A stretch of 37,876 bases of DNA, from assembly GCA_036654455.1 (NCBI GenBank), contig JAVVRZ010000008.1:1-37876 (forward strand). The letters are read 5' to 3'. Position 1 is the stretch's first letter; each line of letters opens with the position of its first letter. Of this stretch, positions 16,659 to 26,123 are shown piece after piece. The position numbers and the translations under genes are program-made. This DNA is from Clostridia bacterium. Lineage in GTDB: Bacteria; Bacillota; Clostridia; Christensenellales; CAG-314. The notes beneath the pieces were generated by a model, which worked only from the letters and a program-made list of their open reading frames with translations, was not told the origin of the DNA and searched no databases.

Positions 16659-16727
16659 ATGAACAGTGTCAAACCATCTAATAGGTTCAAATCTTTTAGG
16701 GGGGGGGGAATCAAATGCCTAACCTAA
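16659..16727 (+). CDS. 22-codon leader ORF ending in a ten-G tract (possible out-of-phase start of the GGDEF/EAL gene)
   Basis: ATG at 16659 has a good ribosome-binding site (GAGGAG, 16645-16650). It reads MNSVKPSNRFKSFRGGG, passes through ten G (16699-16708), and stops at TAA 16725-16727, just past the ATG (16715) of the downstream gene. With eleven G the same ORF would run in frame into that gene and add 19 residues. It may therefore be a switched-off N-terminus, a leader peptide, or not translated. No function can be assigned to the peptide itself. Confidence 0.45.
   Translation: MNSVKPSNRFKSFRGGGIKCLT
16699..16708 (+). repeat. Ten-G homopolymer tract
   Basis: Ten consecutive G in an AT-rich genome lie 6 bases before the ATG of the GGDEF/EAL gene. 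The tract can also act as that gene's Shine-Dalgarno sequence (AGGGGG). Slipped-strand changes in length would alter reading frame from the upstream ATG and spacing to the downstream one. Confidence 0.95.
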
Positions 16728-19700
16728 AAAAAATATTAATTGTTGACGATAATAGCATTAATCGAACAATTCTATCTAAAATATTGTCGTCTAAATACAT
16801 TGTGCTTGAAGCTGAAAATGGTCAAATGGCGTTAAATTTACTTGATAAATATTCTAACGAGATTTCTGCCGTTATGCTTGATATTCTTATGCCGATAATG
16901 AGCGGTTATGATTTTTTGCAAGCTATTCGTCAAAATAGCAAGTATAATAATTTACCAATTATTGTCACAACCGGCAGTCACGGCGCAGAAAGTGAGAGAA
17001 AGGCTCTTTCTCTTGGCGCTTGGGACTTCGTTTCTAAGCCTTACGATGCCGAAATTATTATGTTTAGGCTTAAAAATGCAATAGATAAAAGCCAGTTATC
17101 GGCGTTAAAACAACTTCAATATTTAGCCGAATACGACGCTCTAACGGGAATTTATAATAAAGCAAAGTTTTTTGAAACAACTCGTGAAATGATTGACGCT
17201 AATCCTAGCGTTACATTTGCTTTTTTACGCTTTGACGTTGATAGATTTAAATTAATTAATACTTTTTTCGGCACGGCAGAAGGTGATAAACTACTTATTT
17301 ATATAGCTGAAAAAACAGCCGAAGACGTAAAAAATTGCGAACTTGTTACCTATGGTAGAATTAGCGGTGATATTGTCGGCGTTTGTATGCCTTACGAAAA
17401 AGAAAAAATAGAGAAAATGGTTCTTCAATCAAAAAAGACGCTCGCTCAATTTAATACAAACTACGATATTGTGCCTTCGATAGGTATTTATATAATTACC
17501 GACAATAAAATTTCGGTAGACGAAATGTATAACAGAGCTTCGCTTGCTTCAAGAGTATGCAAGGGAAACTACGTTGACTTCTACGCATATTACAATCAAA
17601 GTATGAGCGAAGATATTAACGCCGAACAAGAGATTACAAATGAAATGAACTATGCCTTAGAAAATGGTCAATTTCACATTTATTTACAACCTCAATATAA
17701 TATACATACAAATTTGCCTTGCGGAGCGGAAGCCCTTGTAAGGTGGATGCACCCCAAAAAAGGTATAATTTTGCCCGGTAAATTTATACCCATTTTTGAA
17801 CGCAATGGCTTTATTACCAAACTTGACTATTATGTTTGGGAGCAAACGTGCAAATGTTTGTCCGCAAGGAGAGAAAAAGGAATTAAACCTTATCCAATAT
17901 CCGTAAATATTTCTAGGGTTAATACTTATAACCCTAATTTAGTTGAAACTTTATTGTCGCTTGTTAAAAAATACGAAGTAGAACCTTCTTTACTTCACCT
18001 AGAATTGACCGAAAGCGCTTACACGGATAATCCAACCGCTATGAAAAAGACTATGAGGCAACTTCAAGATTATGGTTTTGTGATAATGATGGACGACTTT
18101 GGTAGCGGATATTCCTCGCTTAGTCTACTAAAAGATATAGCGATAGACATTTTGAAGATAGATATGCAATTTTTGTCAAAAGCTGATAGTCCGGGTAGAA
18201 GTGAAAATATTATCGCATCGGTAATTCGTATGGCGAAGTGGCTAAATATACCTGTAATTGCCGAAGGAGTAGAAACAATCGAGCAAATAGAATTTTTAAG
18301 AAGCGTTGGGTGCGACTACGTGCAAGGCTACTACTACGCTCGTCCTATGCCGATTGAAGATTACGACAAACTTTGCATCAACTTGTCGCTTACTTCGCAA
18401 GACACGATTGAAAAAGACCTTTTCTGTTATGACAATTTATTTTCCGTCAATCTAGATGTGAAGCCCTTATTTAGCAACCTGTTGCAACCGGTGGTAATTT
18501 ACGAGTATGTCGACGATAAAATTGAAATAATTAGAGTAAACGAAGCGTACTACGCATTGTTAGGCTATGACGATATGTCTACTAACGCTCAAAAAATTCT
18601 TGCTGTAATGGACGAAGACAGTAAAGCGACCTTACTTAACGCTTTTAGAACTTGTTCGGTAACGCAAAAAAATGTTGAGTGCGAATATATGCGGTTGCGA
18701 AACGGCGGAAATCCCGTATGGATACATACAAATCTTAAATATGTGTCAATGGTTGGCAACAAAAAAATATTAATAGGGGAGTTAAGCGACATTACAATTC
18801 GTAAGGCGCTTGACGAAGAATTAAAAAAATATAGAACTTCTTTGCTTTTAACTACTCATAAGGATAAGGTTGCTTTAATTGTCGACGACGTCGAGATAAA
18901 TCGCATTGTCTTAAAGAAAATATTGCAAGGTAGATTTACCTTTTTAGAGGCTGAAAACGGTAAAGAAGCTATTAAAATATTAGAAGATAATCAAGTTGAC
19001 TTAATTTTGCTTGACATTTCTATGCCCGTTATGGGCGGTAGAGAATTTTTGCAATACAAAAAAAGTTGTCCGCATCTTGATGTTACTCCGGTAATAATAA
19101 TTACCGCAGACGATACTCCTGCGCAACAAATTAACGCTTTTTCTTTGGGCGCAAACGACTATATCGTCAAACCTTTAATACCCGAAGTTGTGACTCGTCG
19201 TATTGATAACGTGCTTGATTCTAACCAACGATTTAAAGAAATGGTCAAAGAATATAACACAATGTCGCAACAAGTTAAGACTGACTTAATGACCGGATTG
19301 TTCAATAGAATTAGCGCCGAAGACATTATGACACGTCGTCTTCTAAGTTCTTCAAAGTCTAGCGCTATGATTATGCTTGACATTGACAATTTTAAAAAGA
19401 TAAACGATTCATTAGGACACGACTACGGCGACAAAGTAATTTGTAAGGTCGCCGAAAAACTTAGGCAAGTTTTTGGACAAAATTACATTATAGCCCGTAT
19501 GGGAGGCGACGAATTCGCCGTACTTATGAATGAAATAGATAGCGTTGATTCTGTTGAAAAACTAGCCAAAGAATTTTGTTTGAGTATGTTAAACATTACT
19601 ATTGACGGCAAAAATACCGAGATAACTTGTTCGGTCGGCATAGCCGTTTCTTTAAAAGAAGACAATTCTTTCGCCACAATTTATACTAACGCCGACAAAG

Positions 19701-20167
19701 CTCTATATAACGCAAAGTGTCATGGAAGAAACACCGTTTCTGTTTATGGCGACAAATCAATTATTACCTCAATCAGCAAATGGATAAACGACGCTGAAAA
19801 TGTTGTTGATACAATTAATGACAGTATTTATGCGTGCAACAGCGTTACTTATGAACTTTTATATGTCAACGACAACCTTTGTAAGACTAACGGAGTTACA
19901 AGGGAAGAATGTAAGGGCAAAAAGTGCTACGAAATTTTGATGAAGAGAAGTTCGCCTTGCGAATTTTGTTCTATGCCACGAATGGAGCAAGACAAAGTGT
20001 ATACAAGGTTGTTCCGCAAACCAAATACAAAAGATATCTTTTTAATGCGTGGCAAAACCATTGAGCGTGGAGGAATATCTATGCACCTAGAAGTTATAGT
20101 AGATATAAGCGAAGTTGAGAATATGAATTTATTTTGGGAGGGCGTTAAAGATAGTGGAAGAAAATAA
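16715..20167 (+). CDS. Dual c-di-GMP enzyme: REC-GGDEF-EAL-PAS-REC-GGDEF-PAS
   Basis: The 1150-residue cytoplasmic protein has seven modules. REC 1 (1-120) has D11/D12 and phospho-acceptor D56. A degenerate GGDEF domain (about 140-300) reads SGDIV at the signature, so it is probably inactive. The EAL phosphodiesterase domain (about 310-555) keeps E339 in AEALVRW, LELTES, DDFGSGYS, KID and AEGVET, so it should be active. A PAS domain (about 570-690) follows, then REC 2 (about 705-825) with D767. A canonical GGDEF cyclase domain (about 855-1015) has GGDEF at 930-934 and no RxxD inhibitory site. A C-terminal PAS-like domain has CKGKKCYEIL...CEFC cysteines. It should both make and break c-di-GMP under phosphorelay control. 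Two downstream kinases and an HPt are the likely partners. The start at 16715 is uncertain because of the preceding G-tract. Confidence 0.92.
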   Translation: MPNLKKILIVDDNSINRTILSKILSSKYIVLEAENGQMALNLLDKYSNEISAVMLDILMPIMSGYDFLQAIRQNSKYNNLPIIVTTGSHGAESERKALSLGAWDFVSKPYDAEIIMFRLKNAIDKSQLSALKQLQYLAEYDALTGIYNKAKFFETTREMIDANPSVTFAFLRFDVDRFKLINTFFGTAEGDKLLIYIAEKTAEDVKNCELVTYGRISGDIVGVCMPYEKEKIEKMVLQSKKTLAQFNTNYDIVPSIGIYIITDNKISVDEMYNRASLASRVCKGNYVDFYAYYNQSMSEDINAEQEITNEMNYALENGQFHIYLQPQYNIHTNLPCGAEALVRWMHPKKGIILPGKFIPIFERNGFITKLDYYVWEQTCKCLSARREKGIKPYPISVNISRVNTYNPNLVETLLSLVKKYEVEPSLLHLELTESAYTDNPTAMKKTMRQLQDYGFVIMMDDFGSGYSSLSLLKDIAIDILKIDMQFLSKADSPGRSENIIASVIRMAKWLNIPVIAEGVETIEQIEFLRSVGCDYVQGYYYARPMPIEDYDKLCINLSLTSQDTIEKDLFCYDNLFSVNLDVKPLFSNLLQPVVIYEYVDDKIEIIRVNEAYYALLGYDDMSTNAQKILAVMDEDSKATLLNAFRTCSVTQKNVECEYMRLRNGGNPVWIHTNLKYVSMVGNKKILIGELSDITIRKALDEELKKYRTSLLLTTHKDKVALIVDDVEINRIVLKKILQGRFTFLEAENGKEAIKILEDNQVDLILLDISMPVMGGREFLQYKKSCPHLDVTPVIIITADDTPAQQINAFSLGANDYIVKPLIPEVVTRRIDNVLDSNQRFKEMVKEYNTMSQQVKTDLMTGLFNRISAEDIMTRRLLSSSKSSAMIMLDIDNFKKINDSLGHDYGDKVICKVAEKLRQVFGQNYIIARMGGDEFAVLMNEIDSVDSVEKLAKEFCLSMLNITIDGKNTEITCSVGIAVSLKEDNSFATIYTNADKALYNAKCHGRNTVSVYGDKSIITSISKWINDAENVVDTINDSIYACNSVTYELLYVNDNLCKTNGVTREECKGKKCYEILMKRSSPCEFCSMPRMEQDKVYTRLFRKPNTKDIFLMRGKTIERGGISMHLEVIVDISEVENMNLFWEGVKDSGRK

Positions 20168-23100
20168 TTCTAACTTTTTAATGCAAGGCGATAGTCCAAA
20201 CATTGATAATGCAAGTTTAATTCTTAAATATTGCGGAATACAATCTTGGACATACTTCCCTACTGACGACAGCGCTCAATCAGGGCAACACGCAATGGCA
20301 GAACTTGGAGTATCTAAAACTTGGGAAAATTTCCCGCAAAATATGATTGCTATGGGTTTAATACACGCCGACTCGGCTTTTGACTGGCTAAATATGCACA
20401 AAAGAATTAGATGCGGAGAAGCCTCAATCGTATGCGAGATACAAGTGATAGAGGGTGGCGTACCTATTTGGAAAAAGATACAGTACTATACGAATTTTGA
20501 TAAATCAGGCAAACCTATCAGTGCGCTTGGCATAGCCGAAGACATTGGCGCATACAAAAATCTTTTTGAAAATCATACTTTGGCTTCTAAGCAATGTGGC
20601 GTGTCTACTTGGATGTTTGACTTTGCTACAAAGACAATATACAACTTCAATAACGCTACGCATATTAAAGCGTTTGACAACGTAACTACTATTCGTAACG
20701 TACCGGAAATATTTGGAAGTTCCAGTAGTCTATTATATCAAGACGACGTACCTTCTCTATACGCTATGTTTGATAAACTCTACGCAGGCGAAAAGACCTC
20801 TTCGTGCGTGGGAAGATGGCGTGACGAAGGTAGTTCTACTTATTTATGGTATAAAATTTCTTATAATACGTTGTTTGATGCCGACAATAAGCCTATTAGA
20901 GCGATTGGCACAGCTATTAATATTACAGAACGTGTTAAACTCGAAGAACGCTACGCCGAAGAAGTTAAATGGAGAAAAATACATAATAAAGACGTAATTG
21001 GTTCGTTTAGAATGAACTTAACCAACAATACTTGCGATGACGGGCAAGGTAACAATCCAACTGTGCTATGTTTTCAAGACAAAGGGACAGTTGACGGGTT
21101 CTTTGAACTCGAATATAAGACTCATTTAGACGAAAAAGAGCTAGACGAATATAAAAGCGTATTTAATCGTGAAAATTTACTTAAAGTTTTTAGAGAGGGC
21201 AAGACCACCGTTTCGCAAGAATCGTACGTATGCTTTGGTTATGAAAATGTATTGTGGATTAAAATAGAAGTAGATATGTTCCAAAATCCGCATAGCGACG
21301 ACATCGAAGCTTATATTTACGCAATAGATATTGACCAAAAAAAGACTGACTCAGCCCTAGTCAACGCCGTTGTAAATATGGACTACGATTATATAGCTTT
21401 AATCGACGAAACAAACAAAGTCTATACTGTCTACTTAAAGACCGGCGGAAAAACGCCCCTGCCAACCGGGTTTTCTTCTAATTATCAGCAAGCGGTAGAG
21501 CAGTATGCGCACAAATACTTAGTAGAAGAAGATATTGAAACAAATATACACGAAATGTCTTGTGACAATTTGTTTGCGAAATTAGAATGTCAAGATATTT
21601 TTACTACGTATTGCCGAGTTAAAGAGCCCGACGGAACTATTAGTCGTAAGAAATTGCAATTTACTTATCTTGATAAATTACACAATAAAATTATACTTAC
21701 ACGAACCGATATTACATCTATTTACGATGAAGAACAGCGTAAAAATGAGGCGTTAAAAGACGCTTTAATTGCCGCTCAACAAGCTAATATGGCCAAGTCG
21801 GAATTTCTTTCTCGTATGAGTCACGAAATAAGAACGCCTATGAATACAATTATTGGTATGTCTACCTTGGCGTCAAATTGTGTAAATGACCCGTCGCAAG
21901 TATCGTCATATCTTTCAAAAGTTGGGTTATCGGCTAGATTTTTGCTTTCGTTAATTAACGATATACTAGATATGTCAAGAATTGAGAGCGGAAAAGTGCT
22001 TATTCGCAATGAAAATATTCCATTTGCAGAATTTATCAATAGCATTAACAGCATTTGTAACGAACAAGCAACAGAAAAGGGCGTAGAATACGACTCTATC
22101 ATTACTAGTTGCGTTGAGAATACTTATGTTGGCGACGCAATGAAATTGCAACAAGTGCTTGTAAATATTATTTCTAACGCTATAAAATTTACTTCAAGCG
22201 GAGGCAAAGTTCAATTTATAATTCACCAAGAAAAATGTGGCGCAAACCAAGCTACTATGAAATTTATAGTTAATGATACCGGCATAGGTATTAGCGAAGA
22301 ATTTATGCCAAAATTGTTTGAACCCTTTGAACAAGCTCGTGCTGGTACGGCTGTAAGCGGTACCGGGCTAGGACTTGCAATTTGCAAAAACTTAATTAAT
22401 CTTATGGGCGGCAGCATCAGCGTAAACAGTATTGAGGGCGTAGGTAGCGAATTTGTAGTTGAAGTTAAATTAGGCATAGTCGAAAGTTCTAAACAAGATA
22501 TACAAAGTAAAACTAGCGTATGCTTAGACAATCTTAAAGCGTTAATAGTCGACGACGATATAATTATTTGTCAACACACCAAAGACATATTACTCGATAT
22601 GAAGATAACGGCAGAATATGTAGTGTCTGGTTCAAGCGCAATTAAAGCCGTACAAAGTAAGTGGAGCAATAAAGAGTTCTTTGACATTATTCTTATTGAC
22701 TGGAAGATGCCCGATATGGACGGTATCCAAACTACTCGTGAAATTCGCAAAATTGTAGGTACGGACGTAACAATTATAATAATGACCGCCTACGACTGGG
22801 CAGTAATCGAAAACGAAGCCAAAATAGCCGGCGTAAATATGTTGCTTTCTAAGCCGTTATTTAAGTCTTCGCTAGCTTCTGCATTTGAAAAGATATATCT
22901 ACAAAAAGAAACCGCTAAGTTTATTGTACCTGTCGAAGTTGACTTTACCGGCAAGCGAGTTCTACTTGTAGAAGACCATCTTCTCAACATCGAAGTTGCT
23001 AAAAAATTGCTTAACGCCAAAAATATGGAAGTAGAAGTTGCCGAGAATGGACTAATCGCAATAGAAACATTTGCTCAAAAAGAAGTCGGCTATTACGACG

Positions 23101-23327
23101 CAATTTTAATGGATATAAGAATGCCCATAATGGACGGCATTACAGCTACTAAATCAATTCGTCAAATGCGTAAAGCAGATGCAAAAACTATACCAATAAT
23201 AGCTATGACGGCAAATGCGTTTGATGAAGATATAGAAAAAACTAGGTCGGCAGGTATGAACGCACACCTTGCAAAACCTATTGAACCGTTTTTACTGTAT
23301 CAAACTATTCAAAACTTTATAAAATAG
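20154..23327 (+). CDS. Hybrid sensor histidine kinase with two receiver domains
   Basis: This 1057-residue protein starts at GTG with GGGAGGG (20136-20142) and overlaps the upstream gene by 14 bases, so the two are translationally coupled. About four PAS-like sensor modules occupy residues 15-530, with no membrane helix, so it probably senses a cytoplasmic signal. The HisKA domain has phospho-acceptor H557 in SRMSHEIRTP. The HATPase domain (about 655-775) keeps an N-box (NIISNAIKF), DTGIGIS and GTGLGLAI. Two REC domains follow, with phospho-acceptors D849 (IDWKMPDMDG) and D987 (MDIRMPIMDG). It should autophosphorylate and pass phosphate through its receivers and the HPt encoded two genes downstream, probably to the REC domains of the c-di-GMP enzyme. 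Confidence 0.93.
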   Translation: MEENNSNFLMQGDSPNIDNASLILKYCGIQSWTYFPTDDSAQSGQHAMAELGVSKTWENFPQNMIAMGLIHADSAFDWLNMHKRIRCGEASIVCEIQVIEGGVPIWKKIQYYTNFDKSGKPISALGIAEDIGAYKNLFENHTLASKQCGVSTWMFDFATKTIYNFNNATHIKAFDNVTTIRNVPEIFGSSSSLLYQDDVPSLYAMFDKLYAGEKTSSCVGRWRDEGSSTYLWYKISYNTLFDADNKPIRAIGTAINITERVKLEERYAEEVKWRKIHNKDVIGSFRMNLTNNTCDDGQGNNPTVLCFQDKGTVDGFFELEYKTHLDEKELDEYKSVFNRENLLKVFREGKTTVSQESYVCFGYENVLWIKIEVDMFQNPHSDDIEAYIYAIDIDQKKTDSALVNAVVNMDYDYIALIDETNKVYTVYLKTGGKTPLPTGFSSNYQQAVEQYAHKYLVEEDIETNIHEMSCDNLFAKLECQDIFTTYCRVKEPDGTISRKKLQFTYLDKLHNKIILTRTDITSIYDEEQRKNEALKDALIAAQQANMAKSEFLSRMSHEIRTPMNTIIGMSTLASNCVNDPSQVSSYLSKVGLSARFLLSLINDILDMSRIESGKVLIRNENIPFAEFINSINSICNEQATEKGVEYDSIITSCVENTYVGDAMKLQQVLVNIISNAIKFTSSGGKVQFIIHQEKCGANQATMKFIVNDTGIGISEEFMPKLFEPFEQARAGTAVSGTGLGLAICKNLINLMGGSISVNSIEGVGSEFVVEVKLGIVESSKQDIQSKTSVCLDNLKALIVDDDIIICQHTKDILLDMKITAEYVVSGSSAIKAVQSKWSNKEFFDIILIDWKMPDMDGIQTTREIRKIVGTDVTIIIMTAYDWAVIENEAKIAGVNMLLSKPLFKSSLASAFEKIYLQKETAKFIVPVEVDFTGKRVLLVEDHLLNIEVAKKLLNAKNMEVEVAENGLIAIETFAQKEVGYYDAILMDIRMPIMDGITATKSIRQMRKADAKTIPIIAMTANAFDEDIEKTRSAGMNAHLAKPIEPFLLYQTIQNFIK

Positions 23328-23339
23328 GGCGGAAGATTA

Positions 23340-26123
23340 ATGAAACCATATTTAGATATTAAATCGGAGTTAATTAAATTAATGATGCCGATAGGGCTAA
23401 TTATAACTACGGAATACCCCGAATATAAGATTACCTTTGTAAATGATAAATTTAAGGAATTACTCGGTATTGACGACAAAAGTTCTGCTTTTAATCCAAT
23501 TAATATGACGCCTTGGGACTTTATTTATCCCGACGACATACCTAGACTTAAAGAAATCGCTAGCAAATATAACGGCAAGTCTAATATAAACGAAGTTGTC
23601 TACCGTGCAATAAAAACAGACGGCAGTTTAATTTGGATAAGTCAACGCACTCAACATCTAGTAGACGAGCTTGGAAAGGAATATGTGTACGCTTTTTGCA
23701 CTGACATCACTTCGCAAAAAGTTACCGAGCAAGCCCTACGTGAAAGTAGGTCACGCTATTTAGCGGCAATTAAGTCGTCAAACATTAATATTTGGGAATA
23801 TGATTACGAAAAAGATACTTTAACTATTCTATCAACTTCGCCACGAGCTAGCACTAAGCAAACTTTAATTACTAATTATATAGCTTCGCTTGTTCCCGGT
23901 AAATATATGCGCAAAGACTCTGTCGAACACCTATTAGTTATGATTGAAAAATTAAAAAAGGGCGTTAGCGAAGTTACAACAGATTTGTGGCTAAGACAAA
24001 ACGAAGAAGACGAATTTTGGTGCGAACGTGTTATATATACTAACTATTTTGACGAGAACGGCAAACCCGAGAGAGCTTACTGCGTCGGCAGAGATATCAC
24101 TAGGGAAAAAGAGGCAGAGCAACGTTACGTTGACGAATTATCATATCGTGAAGCAATGCAAAAGGCTACAATGGCGTCAGTCAATGTAAATTTAACCAAA
24201 AATATAATCATAGATTATAAGAGTATTTTTCCCGAGCTTACCGCTCGTATGAGCGTAGCAAGCACTGCGCAAGAATATTTTGAGCAAGTTTACAAGCAAT
24301 TAGCTACGCCAAAAATGCAAAAAGACTGCGCCGCCATTTTCGGCAGAGATTCTTTATTGCGACAGTTTGCAAACGGCATAACAACGGCGTCCATTGAACT
24401 TACTAGAAATATATTAGGTTGTAGATACTGGACAAAAATGACTGCGCACATGATGAAAAACGTAGAAACCGGCGAAATAAACGCCTTTGTATATTCTTCC
24501 AATATCACAAATGAAAAAACTATGCAAAATATTATGAATGCGATTGTTATGACCGACTATGATTTTTTGGTAGTAATAGATGCAGCCCGAAACGTGGCTG
24601 TTAGATATAGCGAGAAAGAATTAGGCAACGCTTATGTGTACGAGAGTCAAAACTTTGAAGAAGATACTTACGAATATTTGCGTCAATATCTTTGCAAAGA
24701 AGACGTTGAGCGTGTTGAAAAAGAGATAACCCTTAAAAATATATTAGCCAATCTTGAAACAAGCAAAATATATAGTATATATTACGCTATACCCAATGGT
24801 AGCGGTGGTAAATTGCATAAACAACTGCGATTTAGCTACATAAACAAAGAATTAAAGAGCATTTTAATGGCAAGAGTAGATATTACAAACGCTATTGTTG
24901 AACAAGAGAAGAAGAATCAAGAATTAGTCTTGGCAGTAAAAATGGCTGAGCAAGCAAACAAGGCAAAGAGCGAATTTCTCTCTCGCATCAGTCACGAAAT
25001 AAGAACGCCTATGAGCGCTATTATGGGTATGGACGAGCTTGCCTTTCAACAAATTGACAATCAAGCTTTTGTTAAAGAGTGTATTCAACGTTCGCAATAC
25101 GCTTCGAGATATTTACTTCAACTGCTAAATGATATTTTAGATATGGCAAAAATTGAGAGCGGAAAAGTTTCTCTTAAAAACGAAGTCATTGTTTGTCAAC
25201 CTTTTTTAGATTCAATAAATACCATTATTCAAATGCAAGCCCTTGAAAAGGGCGTTAACTATGTAATAACCAAGTTTGAAGGATTTAATTACAGTTATTT
25301 AGGCGATGGAGTGAGGTTACAACAAATACTAATCAACATTCTTTCAAATGCCGTTAAATTTACCCCTCGTGGCGGGACAGTTTGCCTTGATATTATTAAA
25401 GTCGGCGGAAGCGATAAAATTACTAACATTTGTTATAAAATTAGCGACACCGGAATAGGTATTAGCAAAAACTTCTTAAAAGATATTTTCAAACCATTCT
25501 CACAAGAGCATAGCGGTTTAAAAGACGGGTATGGAGGTAGTGGACTTGGACTTGCTATATGTAAAAACCTTGTCAAACTAATGAATGGCAGTATCAAAGT
25601 AGAAAGTAAACTTGGCCTAGGCACGACTTTCTTTGTTACAATTCCGCTCGGCGTTGTTGAAGAACAAGCAAGCGAAGATATATCGTTTGTTTCGGCTGAG
25701 CGTAAAGAAAAATATAATTTTAGCGGAAGAAAAATATTGCTTGTAGAAGACCAGCAAATCAATATTCTAATTGCAAAGAAGTTGTTAGAATTTAAAAATG
25801 CCGTTGTAGACATAGCCGAGAATGGATTAATTGGACTTAAAATGTTTGAAAGTTCGCCGGAGAGTTATGACGCAATATTAATGGATATTAGAATGCCTGT
25901 AATGGACGGGCTACAATCAAGCATAAATATAAGAAATTTAAATAATCATTGGGCAAAAGTTGTACCTATAATAGCAATGTCGGCTAACGCTTTTGACGAG
26001 GACGTCGAGAAGTCAAAAAAGTCGGGTATGAACACCCATCTTGCAAAGCCTATTAATTCGAATTTGCTATATAGCACATTAGACGAATTGTTTGTAAAGG
26101 AAGGTAAAAATATAAATGGATAA
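23340..26123 (+). CDS. Hybrid sensor histidine kinase with one receiver domain
   Basis: The 927-residue protein has about four PAS-like modules (residues 5-525), the first beginning PIGLIITTEYPEYKITFVND. A HisKA domain with H552 (SRISHEIRTP), an HATPase domain with NILSNAVKF, DTGIGIS and GSGLGLAI, and one REC domain with D849 (MDIRMPVMDG) and a conserved AKP lysine follow. No membrane helix is seen. It is a paralogue of the kinase just upstream, closest in the kinase and last receiver regions, and lacks that protein's middle receiver. It starts 12 bases after the previous stop, with a modest GGGCGGA ribosome-binding site, and overlaps the HPt gene by 8 bases. It may sense a different ligand and feed the same phosphorelay. 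Confidence 0.92.
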   Translation: MKPYLDIKSELIKLMMPIGLIITTEYPEYKITFVNDKFKELLGIDDKSSAFNPINMTPWDFIYPDDIPRLKEIASKYNGKSNINEVVYRAIKTDGSLIWISQRTQHLVDELGKEYVYAFCTDITSQKVTEQALRESRSRYLAAIKSSNINIWEYDYEKDTLTILSTSPRASTKQTLITNYIASLVPGKYMRKDSVEHLLVMIEKLKKGVSEVTTDLWLRQNEEDEFWCERVIYTNYFDENGKPERAYCVGRDITREKEAEQRYVDELSYREAMQKATMASVNVNLTKNIIIDYKSIFPELTARMSVASTAQEYFEQVYKQLATPKMQKDCAAIFGRDSLLRQFANGITTASIELTRNILGCRYWTKMTAHMMKNVETGEINAFVYSSNITNEKTMQNIMNAIVMTDYDFLVVIDAARNVAVRYSEKELGNAYVYESQNFEEDTYEYLRQYLCKEDVERVEKEITLKNILANLETSKIYSIYYAIPNGSGGKLHKQLRFSYINKELKSILMARVDITNAIVEQEKKNQELVLAVKMAEQANKAKSEFLSRISHEIRTPMSAIMGMDELAFQQIDNQAFVKECIQRSQYASRYLLQLLNDILDMAKIESGKVSLKNEVIVCQPFLDSINTIIQMQALEKGVNYVITKFEGFNYSYLGDGVRLQQILINILSNAVKFTPRGGTVCLDIIKVGGSDKITNICYKISDTGIGISKNFLKDIFKPFSQEHSGLKDGYGGSGLGLAICKNLVKLMNGSIKVESKLGLGTTFFVTIPLGVVEEQASEDISFVSAERKEKYNFSGRKILLVEDQQINILIAKKLLEFKNAVVDIAENGLIGLKMFESSPESYDAILMDIRMPVMDGLQSSINIRNLNNHWAKVVPIIAMSANAFDEDVEKSKKSGMNTHLAKPINSNLLYSTLDELFVKEGKNING

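Noticed and set aside
16364..16714. Possible c-di-GMP riboswitch upstream of the GGDEF/EAL gene
   Set aside because: I could not find the conserved core of either class; only generic stem-loops are visible, so it is reported as an unknown structured leader.
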